A DNA stretch of 64,000 bases from the NCBI RefSeq assembly GCF_001458775.1, contig NZ_CZPZ01000006.1, positions 57,006 to 121,005 on the forward strand, read 5' to 3'. The stretch is from Candidatus Nitrospira nitrificans. Lineage in GTDB: Bacteria; Nitrospirota; Nitrospiria; Nitrospirales; Nitrospiraceae. This document shows positions 52,328 to 61,695 of the stretch, piece after piece (position 1 is the stretch's first letter; each line of letters starts with the position of its first letter). Below the pieces are notes generated by a model. That model saw nothing but the letters and a program-made list of their open reading frames with translations, was not told the DNA's origin and ran no database searches. Position numbers and translations under genes: made by a program.

Positions 52328-52622
52328 GGAGTCGGCTACCCTCTGGTTAGCTTGTAGAGAATGGGATGAGCAGTGCCCCTGTCGATCGAGCAGCGTATCA
52401 CGCCATCACCACTTTTCCAAGAGATCAGGCTCGGTTTCCGGAGATAATTTCATGGTGGTACTGACGATCGCTGTATTTGCGAGGAGGCCTTGTCCGAAGG
52501 AGCCGTCGACCTCTCCCGGCGCGCCGCGAGGTCCATTGTCTTGCAGAGCCGCCGGCTTTTGATTGCTTTTCACATAATTCGCGTTATGGTTGACTCATAC
52601 CTCCAGTCTGGGGAGCTGACCC

Positions 52623-53267
52623 ATGGTGGCCATGAAACGGGACCCCGATGAGAAGCCATCGCCACAGCGCTTCTCGATGGTCAAGGCGATCGTCGTGACC
52701 CTTGTGCTCGGTAGCATCGCGGGCATCGGATACGCGGGATACGCAATTTTTAAGGACCAGAATCTGGTCACCAAGTTTCTGTCTCCCCCGGTACCGACAG
52801 GTCAGCCCGGCGTGGTGCTCACAGATTCGCAGTCGAAGCCTGCCCAGGCCGATGTCCGTCTGACTCGTGAAGGAATCGACCTTCTTCTCGACGTACTCGA
52901 CGATGCGATTCGACGAAAGGATGTCGACGGCGTCCTGCGCCACATGACGCACGACGCGACCATCACCATTCATCTGAAACAAGGTCCGCAACAACAGACG
53001 GCCATGCTGACGCGGGAGGACTACCGGAAGACCCTTGCCATGAGTTTCGCCTTTCCCAGCGCCAACGACTTCACTCGTACGAATACATCCGTCTCGTTGG
53101 CCTCGGATGAGCGGAGCGCGAAAGTCTCCTTCAAGTCGACGGAGACGCTTCTCCAAGCCAATCGGGAATTCAAAACGGAAGGCGAAGAAACGCTGGTGTT
53201 CACTATCCGCGACGGCAAGCCCATGATTACTTCTCTGGAACAGACCTTCCCCGGGGATTCAACTTAG
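52623..53267 (+). CDS. Membrane-anchored NTF2-like protein
   Basis: 214 aa. GGGGAG six bases before the ATG favours this start. One membrane helix (about 20-42) then a periplasmic domain from about residue 75, with DLLLDVLDDAIRRKDVDGVLRHMTHDATITI, the typical SnoaL/NTF2-like cone start. No catalytic residues are clear. Such domains bind small ligands or act as assembly partners. Monocistronic. Confidence 0.7.
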   Translation: MVAMKRDPDEKPSPQRFSMVKAIVVTLVLGSIAGIGYAGYAIFKDQNLVTKFLSPPVPTGQPGVVLTDSQSKPAQADVRLTREGIDLLLDVLDDAIRRKDVDGVLRHMTHDATITIHLKQGPQQQTAMLTREDYRKTLAMSFAFPSANDFTRTNTSVSLASDERSAKVSFKSTETLLQANREFKTEGEETLVFTIRDGKPMITSLEQTFPGDST

Positions 53268-53364
53268 TCACTTCGCGGACGATCGAGCGTATCCGCACGC
53301 TATAAGATTCACAGTCATCGGTCTGGTATAATCACGCCGCTGATCATCATTCATTGGAGTGCGT

Positions 53365-54036
<672 letters not shown>

Positions 54037-54129
54037 CGTGATCTTGAAACAAGCCCCCCGGTTATCCGGTGACTCGAGACACAACGAGCGGACAGCGCGA
54101 CGACGACGCCACCCATCAGGAGTTGACCC

Positions 54130-55533
54130 ATGCCGCTACGCGTCCGGCTGACCCTGTGGTATGGAACCGCCCTCGCGCTGGTCTTGATCGTTTTCTCCGT
54201 GGTTCTCTACGCCATCACGGCGAGAAATCTCCGCGACACGGTCGACGAATCGTTGGAAGACACGGCCACGACGGCGGTGCGATCGCTCGAAGCACGTGGG
54301 TTTCTTCCTCTGCTGGATGAAGAGGAACTCCTCTCCCAATTTCCCGAACTGACGCGAATCGATAAGTTCTTCCAAATCTTCAGCCCCTCGGGCACGATCA
54401 CCATCCGTTCTCCGAATATCAAACAACACGAAGTTCCTTTGAGCCGGACCGCTCTTGATGCCGCGTTCGCCGGGCAGAGCATTTTTGAATCGGCCAAGTA
54501 TCCCAGGGAGCCTCCGTTGAGGCTGATCTCCATGCCGATCATGTATCGAGGCAATCTCCTATATATCGTGCAGGTCGGTACATCGATGGAATCGGTCGGC
54601 GAGACCCTCCAGCGTTTCCTTGTGCTGCTGGTTGTGGCGATCCCCATCGCCCTGGCGGTGTCTCTGGCAGGGGGTTGGTTCTTGGCGGGACGAGCGTTAC
54701 GTCCTGTCGATAAGATTACCCTGGCCGCGCAGCGCATCGCCGCCGGAGATCTGAGTCAACGCCTGAGCATGCCGGCGGCTCACGACGAAATCGGCCGCCT
54801 CGCCGCGACCTTCAATAATATGATCGGGCGGCTGGATACGTCGTTCCGTCAGATTCAGCAATTCACCAGCGATGCCTCGCACGAGTTGCGGACTCCTCTC
54901 ACGGTGATGAAAGGCGAAACAGATCTGGTTCTGCGGCGACCTCGTTCGCTCGACGACTATAAGTCGGTGCTGGAGAGCAATCTAGAAGAGATCGATCGAA
55001 TGACTCGAATCGTCGACGAACTGTTGTTCCTGTCGCGTGCCGACATGGGTGAAGTCAAAGTGGAGTCGCTGCCTGTCGCGATGGAGTCTCTCGTCGAAGA
55101 TATTTATCGTCAGGCTAAGTTGCTCGCACAGGACCGCAATATCGAGGTCCTGCTGGGGACCGTCATGCCGGTAGTGGTTCAGGGCGACGACTTGCGGCTT
55201 CGTGAGCTGCTGCTCAATCTCGTCGAGAATGCGATGAAGTATTCGTATCCCGGTGGCAAGGTCGAGATCTCGCTGTTGAACGACGGTCGGGAGGCCCGGC
55301 TGTCGGTGGCGGACCATGGGATCGGCATCGCCACTGCCGATCATAAGAAGATTTTCCAACGTTTCTTCCGTACCGACGTTGCCCGAGGCCACACAAAGAA
55401 GGGGACGGGTCTCGGCCTCGCCATCTGTACCTGGATCGCGGAGTTGCACAAGGGTCGGGTAGAAGTCAAAAGCGATCTCGGCCAGGGATCAACCTTTACC
55501 CTTGTCTTACCGCTCGCTCATCCCGCTGCTTAG
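54130..55533 (+). CDS. Sensor histidine kinase
   Basis: 467 aa. Helix 1 (about 12-33), a periplasmic sensor, helix 2 (about 160-185), HAMP (LAAQRIAAGDLSQRL), HisKA with His251 in DASHELRTPLT, and an ATPase part with LVENAMKYS, VADHGIGIA and GTGLGLAI. It belongs with the preceding regulator. Its stop codon overlaps the first base of repeat copy C. Confidence 0.95.
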   Translation: MPLRVRLTLWYGTALALVLIVFSVVLYAITARNLRDTVDESLEDTATTAVRSLEARGFLPLLDEEELLSQFPELTRIDKFFQIFSPSGTITIRSPNIKQHEVPLSRTALDAAFAGQSIFESAKYPREPPLRLISMPIMYRGNLLYIVQVGTSMESVGETLQRFLVLLVVAIPIALAVSLAGGWFLAGRALRPVDKITLAAQRIAAGDLSQRLSMPAAHDEIGRLAATFNNMIGRLDTSFRQIQQFTSDASHELRTPLTVMKGETDLVLRRPRSLDDYKSVLESNLEEIDRMTRIVDELLFLSRADMGEVKVESLPVAMESLVEDIYRQAKLLAQDRNIEVLLGTVMPVVVQGDDLRLRELLLNLVENAMKYSYPGGKVEISLLNDGREARLSVADHGIGIATADHKKIFQRFFRTDVARGHTKKGTGLGLAICTWIAELHKGRVEVKSDLGQGSTFTLVLPLAHPAA

Positions 55534-55602
55534 CAGGCTGTTGAAAAAGTCGGTCAGCGGCCTCCCTGCCTTACCGAAGCGGCTTCGCGAAGCGGGCGCG
55601 CC
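55533..55602 (-). repeat. Dispersed terminal-inverted repeat, copy C (partial)
   Basis: GCAGGCTGTTGAAAAAGTCGG then GTCAGCGGC...AAGCGGCTTCGCGAAGC, matching one end of copy B for some 65 bp. The other terminal half is missing. It starts within the stop codon of the sensor kinase and is inverted relative to the flanking genes. Confidence 0.6.
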
Positions 55603-55792
55603 GGGGCCGGGTGGGTGAGAACAGTGCCCTTTTGAACCGTGCAATCGTCGATACCCTGTTAGCGAAGTTTAATCCCCGATTAATCTCCCTCTCATCACCG
55701 ATAGTTACCTTCCTGTCGATAGGGTTGATGACCAGACATAGACGCATTCCAAGGGTTTGGATCAGCCGGCTTCAAAAATTAACGGAGGACAT

Positions 55793-57280
55793 ATGTCATC
55801 ACACCTGCTTGGCAAGGTCGGTTCCACGATCGGAATCTGTCTCGTGAGTGGGGTTCTGGTTTGGGGTGGGTACTCGTTCAGTGCGTCCCAGGCATCCAGT
55901 GCCCCGACTGCAACTCCCGTCGCCGCGGTCGTCACAACTCCCGCGAACGGTTTCACGGATGTCGCAAGACAAGTCACTCCCGCGGTCGTCAACATCACGA
56001 CCGTCATGACGGAGAAGGTGTCGGACGGGTCCTCCGTTCCCGACGAGCTACGAGACCGAATGGAAGAATTTTTCGGAAGACCTTTTGGGCCTCAAAGGCG
56101 TGGACCGGCTGACCCTTTTGAACACCGAGGGCCTCGGAGAGGGCAAGGGTCGGGCGTCATCATTTCTTCGGATGGATATATCTTGACCAACAATCATGTG
56201 ATCGCCAAGGAGCATGAAGTACGCGTCACTCTTCCCGACAAGCGGGAATTCAAGGGCAAGATTATCGGAGCTGACCCAAAGAGCGATCTTGCCGTGATCA
56301 AGATCAATGTCGGCGGTCTTCCTGCCATACCATGGGGCGATGCTTCGCAACTGCAGGTCGGTGAGTATGTCTTGGCGGTCGGCAATCCCTTCGGGTTGAA
56401 TTCCACCGTGACGCTCGGGATCGTGAGCGCCGTGGGCCGCGGCCATATGGGAATCACGCAGTACGAAGACTTTATTCAGACGGATGCCGCCATCAACCCG
56501 GGGAATTCAGGTGGCGCGCTGGTAAACACCAAAGGAGAGCTCGTCGGCATCAATACAGCCATCTTTTCGCAGACGGGCGGGTATCAAGGAGTCGGCTTTG
56601 CGGTCTCAACGACGATGGCCAAGCCGATCTATGAGAGCCTGGTCAAGACCGGCACGGTGGTTCGAGGGTATCTGGGGATCGGTCTTCAAGACTTGAACCA
56701 GGATCTGTCCACGTCCTTCAACATCAAGGATTCGAAAGGCGCCCTCGTCAGCGATGTCAAGGAAGACAGCCCGGCGGATCTCGCCGGACTCAAACAGGGC
56801 GACGTGATCATCGAGTATCAAGGCATCAGGGTTGAAGACGGCGTCGCTCTCCAGCGGCTCGTCACCAGGACACCGATCGGCAGCACGGTGCCGCTGAAAG
56901 TGGTTCGCGATGGACGGGAGCATGAGCTGACCGTGCGCGTCGGCGAGCAACCGGACCAACCTCGAATCGCAAAGGCGGAAGGCGACCACAACGAGCATGC
57001 CTTGGCCGGTCTGTCGGTCGAGGATCTGGATCAGGACACCGCGAGAGCGTTGGGTTTCAGGAGTAAGGCCCAGGGAGTCGTGGTGACCAAGGTTGAGTCT
57101 GATAGTGGGGCCGAGAAGGCTGGGTTAATGCCAGGCGACGTCATTCGAGAGGTCAACCGGCAGCCGGTCAAGTCCGTGAAGGACTTTGAGAAAGTATCCG
57201 CGCACATGAAGAAGGGGGGGCACGTCTTGATCCTCGTCAATCGGCAAGGGAATGCCCTGTTTCTATCCGCAAAAGTGTAA
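55793..57280 (+). CDS. degP: Do/HtrA family periplasmic serine protease
   Basis: 495 aa from the ATG at MSSHLLGKV, preceded by GGAGG. An N-terminal signal or anchor (9-28), a trypsin-like domain with the triad His135 (TNNHV), Asp165 (SDLAV) and Ser239 (GNSGG), then two PDZ domains (about 300-385 and 405-490). It degrades or refolds damaged periplasmic proteins. It sits downstream of the CusR/S-like pair and is plausibly their target. Confidence 0.95.
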   Translation: MSSHLLGKVGSTIGICLVSGVLVWGGYSFSASQASSAPTATPVAAVVTTPANGFTDVARQVTPAVVNITTVMTEKVSDGSSVPDELRDRMEEFFGRPFGPQRRGPADPFEHRGPRRGQGSGVIISSDGYILTNNHVIAKEHEVRVTLPDKREFKGKIIGADPKSDLAVIKINVGGLPAIPWGDASQLQVGEYVLAVGNPFGLNSTVTLGIVSAVGRGHMGITQYEDFIQTDAAINPGNSGGALVNTKGELVGINTAIFSQTGGYQGVGFAVSTTMAKPIYESLVKTGTVVRGYLGIGLQDLNQDLSTSFNIKDSKGALVSDVKEDSPADLAGLKQGDVIIEYQGIRVEDGVALQRLVTRTPIGSTVPLKVVRDGREHELTVRVGEQPDQPRIAKAEGDHNEHALAGLSVEDLDQDTARALGFRSKAQGVVVTKVESDSGAEKAGLMPGDVIREVNRQPVKSVKDFEKVSAHMKKGGHVLILVNRQGNALFLSAKV

Positions 57281-57316
57281 GGGGGGTCAAATCACGTCAA
57301 AGGACCCGTCAAAGGA

Positions 57317-57348
57317 GAAGGGGAGCAGGCTCATGCCTGCTCCCCCTT
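57317..57348. terminator. Bidirectional terminator between degP and purU
   Basis: GGGGAGCAGGC (57320-57330) pairs perfectly with GCCTGCTCCCC (57335-57345) round a TCAT loop, flanked by AA and TT on either side. It lies between two convergent genes and can serve both. Confidence 0.8.
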
Positions 57349-57379
57349 CGTCTGTCGGCCACGATGTGGTGCTCAAGGC

Positions 57380-58246
57380 TTAATCGAACACGACCGTCTT
57401 TTTTGCATAGACCAACACTCGCCGCTCGATGTGCCGTCGCACAGCGCGTGCCAGGACGATTTCTTCAAGGTCGCGCCCTTTCCGCACGAGATCGTCCACT
57501 GTATCCCTGTGCCCGACACGAATCACGTCTTGCTCGATGATCGGCCCCTCATCCAAATCTTGGGTCGCGTAATGTGCCGTCGCTCCGATGATCTTGACGC
57601 CGCGGTCGTACGCTTGCCGGTAGGGGTTGGCTCCGATAAAGGCTGGAAGAAAGGAATGATGAATGTTGATGACCGGGCAGCCGATCTGGGCGAGAAAGTC
57701 CGCGCTGAGAATCTGCATGTAGCGAGCCATCACCACAAGCTCCACCCGCTGCTCTTTCAGCAGCGCCACGATCTGCTGTTCCTGCTGCGGCTTGGTCTCT
57801 TTGGTCACGGGATAGACGGCGAACGGAATCTTGAAGAGCTCCGCCCAGCTCGCGCAGGTGTCGTGATTCGAGACGATGACGGGAATATCGATGCGCAGTT
57901 CGTCTCGGCGGTGCCGTTGCAGGAGGTCGGCCAGACAGTGATCTTGTTTGGAAACCAGCAGGCCGACCGGGGTTCGTCGACTGGACGGATACACTTCGCA
58001 GTGCATCTCATACACTTTCGCGATCGGCGCAAAGGCAGCCGGAATGTCGTCCGAGGGGATCTGGAATCCCTCCGTGGCGAACTCCATCCGCATGAGAAAA
58101 TCGTTCGTATCCTTGTCCGTGTGATGGTCGGAATCGAGAATGTTGCCGCCGAAATCGTGAATGAACCCCGACACACGCGCCACGATGCCTTTGCGGTCTT
58201 TGCAATGGATCAACAGAATGATCGAATCTTTTCCCTGTGCCGACAT
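57380..58246 (-). CDS. purU: Formyltetrahydrofolate deformylase
   Basis: 288 aa from the ATG at MSAQGKDS after GGGAG. An N-terminal ACT domain (LIHCKDRKGIVARVSGFIHDFGGNILDSDHH) and a C-terminal formyl-transferase domain with the active-site HHSFLPAF and HYATQDLDEGPIIEQD, which carry the catalytic Asn/His/Asp. It hydrolyses 10-formyl-THF to formate and THF. The usual length is met. Confidence 0.96.
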   Translation of the reverse strand: MSAQGKDSIILLIHCKDRKGIVARVSGFIHDFGGNILDSDHHTDKDTNDFLMRMEFATEGFQIPSDDIPAAFAPIAKVYEMHCEVYPSSRRTPVGLLVSKQDHCLADLLQRHRRDELRIDIPVIVSNHDTCASWAELFKIPFAVYPVTKETKPQQEQQIVALLKEQRVELVVMARYMQILSADFLAQIGCPVINIHHSFLPAFIGANPYRQAYDRGVKIIGATAHYATQDLDEGPIIEQDVIRVGHRDTVDDLVRKGRDLEEIVLARAVRRHIERRVLVYAKKTVVFD

Positions 58247-58311
58247 CGGTGCTCTCCCCGCTGTTGCTGGCTGCTCAGAGTGTAGCAGGAGCGGCAAGAA
58301 ACCACACTCCC

Positions 58312-59766
58312 TTAGACAGGAGTCGTGATGATGTGTCCGACGAGGTCGAAGGCCGAAGCATCGGTAATCTCGACCTTGCAGAAATCACCGGGCGTGGGAG
58401 AGGAGACGTTGTGATGCGCTGGGTGTTGTGGAGCGGTGTCGGACCGGCCTTCGTCGATGTAGACCACACCGTCGATTTCAGGAGCGAGCCCTTCGTGGCG
58501 GGCTTCCAGAACGTGTTCCGTTTCCTCGGATCGTCCATCGATCAGCACGTCGATGGTAGTGCCCACTTTGGCCCGGCCTTTGGCTGCGGAAATAGATTCC
58601 TGAACGGAGAGGATGGCGTTGCGGCGCTCCTCCATGACGTCCCGCTCGACTTTTTCATCTAGGCCGACCGCCCCCGTGCCTTCCTCATCCGAATAAAGAA
58701 ACACCGCAACGCGGTCGAATTCAGCCTGTGTCACGTACTCATGCAGCTCGGTGAAGGCGGCATCGGATTCTCCAGGGAAACCGACAATAAAGGCTGTCCG
58801 AAAACTCACAGTGGGGATGCGGGTACGAATACGATCGACGAGAGACTCAATGGCGGCGCGATCGCCCAGCCGATGCATGCGTTTGAGCATACGGTCATTG
58901 ATGTGCTGGAGCGGCATGTCGATATACTTCGTGATCTTTTCCTCGCCCGCATAGAGATCCAGCAGGTCGTCCGTGACTTGCTGAGGGTAGAGGTAGAACG
59001 GCCGGATCCACCGGAGGCCTTCAACTTTGACCAATTCGCGAAGCAGACGGACCAGGCCCTTGCGTAGACCAAGGTCCACACCATAGTTGATCGTGTCTTG
59101 CGAGATGAGGTTGATCTCCTTGACCCCTTCAGCGGCGAGCCGGCGCGCTTCGGCAACAATGGATTCCACCGGCCTGCTGCGTTGCTTCCCGCGCATCAGT
59201 GGAATGGCGCAAAACGTACAGTTGCGGTTGCATCCTTCGGCGATTTTCACATAGGCGCTATGTTGCTTGCCGAGTCTTAGGCGAGGCGCGAGTTCATCGT
59301 AGAGATAGGGAGGTTGACTGATCCAGAGACGTCGATGTCGTTTTTTAGGAGCCAACAAGTCTCGGCAAATCTCCGCGATCTTGCCGAACTCCCCGGTGCC
59401 GACCACTGCGTCCAATTCCGGTAACTCTTTCAGCAAGTCTCCTTGATACCGCTGTGCGAGACAGCCGGCCGCAATCAAGACACGGCAGGTTCCGGCTTTT
59501 TTCAGTTGCCCATGTTCAAGGATGGTGTTGATCGATTCTTCTTTGGCCTCTTCGATGAAGCCGCAGGTATTGACGATGACCACTTCGGCTTGCTTCGGGT
59601 CGCTGGTCAGTTGAAACCCCTCGGTCACAAGAGTCCCGAGCATGATTTCTGAATCGACCTGATTCTTGGAACAGCCAAGATTGACGAAACCAATGGTGGT
59701 TGTGGACCCCCTTGGCTTGGATTTGGCTGATCCGGCGCGTTGAGGGAGGAGGAGGGGCTGAGACAT
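58312..59766 (-). CDS. rimO: Ribosomal protein S12 methylthiotransferase
   Basis: 484 aa, slightly longer than usual due to a 20-residue front and a C-terminal insert (PQHPAHHNVSSP). MTTase domain with GFVNLGCSKNQVDSE, NTCGFIEEAKEES and AAGCLAQRY for the auxiliary 4Fe-4S cluster. Radical SAM motif CNRNCTFC. TRAM domain at the end. It methylthiolates an Asp of S12. Confidence 0.95.
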   Translation of the reverse strand: MSQPLLLPQRAGSAKSKPRGSTTTIGFVNLGCSKNQVDSEIMLGTLVTEGFQLTSDPKQAEVVIVNTCGFIEEAKEESINTILEHGQLKKAGTCRVLIAAGCLAQRYQGDLLKELPELDAVVGTGEFGKIAEICRDLLAPKKRHRRLWISQPPYLYDELAPRLRLGKQHSAYVKIAEGCNRNCTFCAIPLMRGKQRSRPVESIVAEARRLAAEGVKEINLISQDTINYGVDLGLRKGLVRLLRELVKVEGLRWIRPFYLYPQQVTDDLLDLYAGEEKITKYIDMPLQHINDRMLKRMHRLGDRAAIESLVDRIRTRIPTVSFRTAFIVGFPGESDAAFTELHEYVTQAEFDRVAVFLYSDEEGTGAVGLDEKVERDVMEERRNAILSVQESISAAKGRAKVGTTIDVLIDGRSEETEHVLEARHEGLAPEIDGVVYIDEGRSDTAPQHPAHHNVSSPTPGDFCKVEITDASAFDLVGHIITTPV

Positions 59767-59857
59767 GGAGGCAGTCTACGGGACGGTTAAAAAGCCTGTC
59801 AATGAGACCCTTGTAAACCCTTGCGAGAGGAGGCCCACTTCTCCTAGAGTGCTCCTC

Positions 59858-60394
59858 ATGATTCGCACGTTTCAAGGCATCAAGCCCACCATCCCCAAAT
59901 CATGCTTTATCGAAGACACCGCTGTCGTGATCGGCGATGTCATAATGGGTGAACATTGCAGCGTCTGGTTCAATGCCGTGATCCGGGGCGATGTGAACTA
60001 TATCCGGATCGGAGATCGGACAAATGTCCAGGACCTCTGCATGTTGCATGTGACTCATGATACCCACCCGCTCATAATCGGCAATGAGGTCACGATCGGC
60101 CACAATGTCGTGCTGCATGGTTGTACGATTCAAAGTCGCGTGTTGGTGGGTATGGGCGCTATCATCATGGATGGTGCGGTGATCGGAGAAGATTCCGTGG
60201 TGGGAGCCGGGGCCTTGGTCGTTGAAGGCACGATCGTTCCCCCCAAGAGTCTGATCCTCGGAGCACCAGCCAAGGTTAAGCGACCGGTCACGGAGAAGGA
60301 GTTGGCCTGGATTAAAGAATCGGCGGAGAATTATGTGAAGTACGCGAGGCAGTACATGGGCGATTCAGCCAAGAAAACCGGGTTTGAACTCTGA
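59858..60394 (+). CDS. Gamma-class carbonic anhydrase-like hexapeptide protein
   Basis: 178 aa from the ATG at MIRTFQGIKP. Left-handed beta helix with hexapeptide repeats such as VIGDVIMGEHCSVWFNAVIRGD. Metal-ligand His at HVTHDTHP (64 region), His82 and His87 (GHNVVLHGC). A C-terminal helix packs against it. It may hydrate CO2 or be a related YrdA-type protein whose activity is uncertain. Confidence 0.9.
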   Translation: MIRTFQGIKPTIPKSCFIEDTAVVIGDVIMGEHCSVWFNAVIRGDVNYIRIGDRTNVQDLCMLHVTHDTHPLIIGNEVTIGHNVVLHGCTIQSRVLVGMGAIIMDGAVIGEDSVVGAGALVVEGTIVPPKSLILGAPAKVKRPVTEKELAWIKESAENYVKYARQYMGDSAKKTGFEL

Positions 60395-60419
60395 ATGAAC
60401 GCCTTTACTCCGACACGGC

Positions 60420-61178
60420 TCACCCCTTACCAATCTTGATGAGACAGATCGGATCGCCGACAAGCGCCGTCGGGTACTGTTTCCGCTCCACGCGATATTG
60501 AATCTTGTGCCGGTGGCACCAGTCTGCAATCCAGATGACTTCCTCGGTCGAAGTGGTCACCAGGCCTGGCAGCCGTAACTTTGGCATGCAACGGTTCACG
60601 ATAGATTGAACAATTCGGCGCTGCTTTCGAAATCGCACCGGATCGAACGTGACCGGATCGGCTCGCCCATAGGACAATGGTGAGAGGTGCGGAAACCGTT
60701 CCGGATCATTCAAGACACTCACCATCCAGAGATGATCAAAGCGGCCGGCTGCTGAAGAAGCGTCCTGCGCCCTAAACCTTACGGGCAAGGACCGGCAGGC
60801 ACGATTGAGTATCGCTACTTCCGACCGCCGGAGATTGTACGGCTCGACCTGACGCCCAAGATCAAGTGCTTCCGCTACCAAGGCCGGTAGTTCCGTCACG
60901 CCGGCTCCGACGTATAGACTACGCCCGCCACGCGGCAACTTCTTTATGAGAACTTCGGCTATCTTGGTACCTAATCTTCGGCAGGGCTCTCGCTTCGCCT
61001 GCCAAAACTCATCCCCACCTTCGTGGCAGTAGACGGACTCCAGCCGCTTGTAATCGAGGCGATCAAACACCTGGGTGATTACACGCCGAGTTGAGTTATG
61101 GATGGGTTTCAAAAAATATCTTTGGCTGCGAGGTTGTTTTCGCTGTTGAGGAGGTCGTGATCTGCCTTGCGCAACCAT
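60420..61178 (-). CDS. Unknown protein with a methyltransferase-like core; N-terminus uncertain
   Basis: Up to 252 aa. The centre reads LYVGAGVTELPALVAEALDLG, similar to SAM-binding Rossmann motif I, then VEPYNLRRSEVAILNRA and DHLWMVSVLND. The first 20 residues overlap the HEPN fragment in another frame and seem not to belong, so the true start is probably an internal GTG or lost through the fusion. Catalytic residues cannot be named. It may be a truncated gene. Confidence 0.5.
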   Translation of the reverse strand: MVAQGRSRPPQQRKQPRSQRYFLKPIHNSTRRVITQVFDRLDYKRLESVYCHEGGDEFWQAKREPCRRLGTKIAEVLIKKLPRGGRSLYVGAGVTELPALVAEALDLGRQVEPYNLRRSEVAILNRACRSLPVRFRAQDASSAAGRFDHLWMVSVLNDPERFPHLSPLSYGRADPVTFDPVRFRKQRRIVQSIVNRCMPKLRLPGLVTTSTEEVIWIADWCHRHKIQYRVERKQYPTALVGDPICLIKIGKG

Positions 61179-61207
61179 GCCGAGAAGTTGGACTCAGCGC
61201 TGCTCAT
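61109..61207 (-). pseudogene. Truncated HEPN toxin gene
   Basis: 32 codons from an ATG that overlaps the MNT stop. SNFSAWLRKADHDLLNSENN is the normal start of HEPN-domain toxins (WLRKADHDL..). The chain stops after AAKDIF, where intact relatives continue for about 100 residues with the RxxxxH active site. The break coincides with the point where the methyltransferase-like gene sequence begins. Confidence 0.7.
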
Positions 61208-61511
61208 ACAGCACCTTGCCCTCCTTCTCGATAACGGATAGGAGTGTGCCGTTGATATTTCGCAACCGGCGGACCTCTTCGGGCGTGTACACGACAATAT
61301 CCAACGGCCATGAACGGAGTCCAAACACTTCGCTGATTGCGATCGCGCGATCTGGCGGGCGGTGAAGCGTGTCCATTTCGATGAACAAATCCAGATCGCT
61401 GTCCGGGCCGGCTTCGCCGCGAGCATGGCTGCCGAATATCATGATGCGCTTTGGGTGAAACCGTTCGACAATGGTCTTTGTCACGTGCTCCAGGAGAGCC
61501 GCTTGTGTCAT
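61194..61511 (-). CDS. MNT-type nucleotidyltransferase antitoxin
   Basis: 105 aa, complete. The minimal nucleotidyltransferase signature is intact: GSHARG at 27-32 and DSDLDL at 37-42, with a third acidic position near LDIVVYTPEEV. In MNT-HEPN modules this enzyme AMPylates and silences its partner HEPN RNase. Here the partner is truncated, so it is an orphan. The start is the first ATG with a fitting distance. Confidence 0.88.
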   Translation of the reverse strand: MTQAALLEHVTKTIVERFHPKRIMIFGSHARGEAGPDSDLDLFIEMDTLHRPPDRAIAISEVFGLRSWPLDIVVYTPEEVRRLRNINGTLLSVIEKEGKVLYEQR

Positions 61512-61695
61512 GGAATGTTCCTTTCGGCTCTCAGCTTACATGAGCGTCTCCACGACGGCAATTCATTGGCGTGCATCGGAATCATAGATCTCCCTAGAAC
61601 GCGCGGTGAAGCACCGACTGGAAAGGTCATCCAGCCGGCGGCGGCAGGCGGCTACTTCTTGTTCTGAATCGCCACGGAAAATGAGGCTCCTACAT

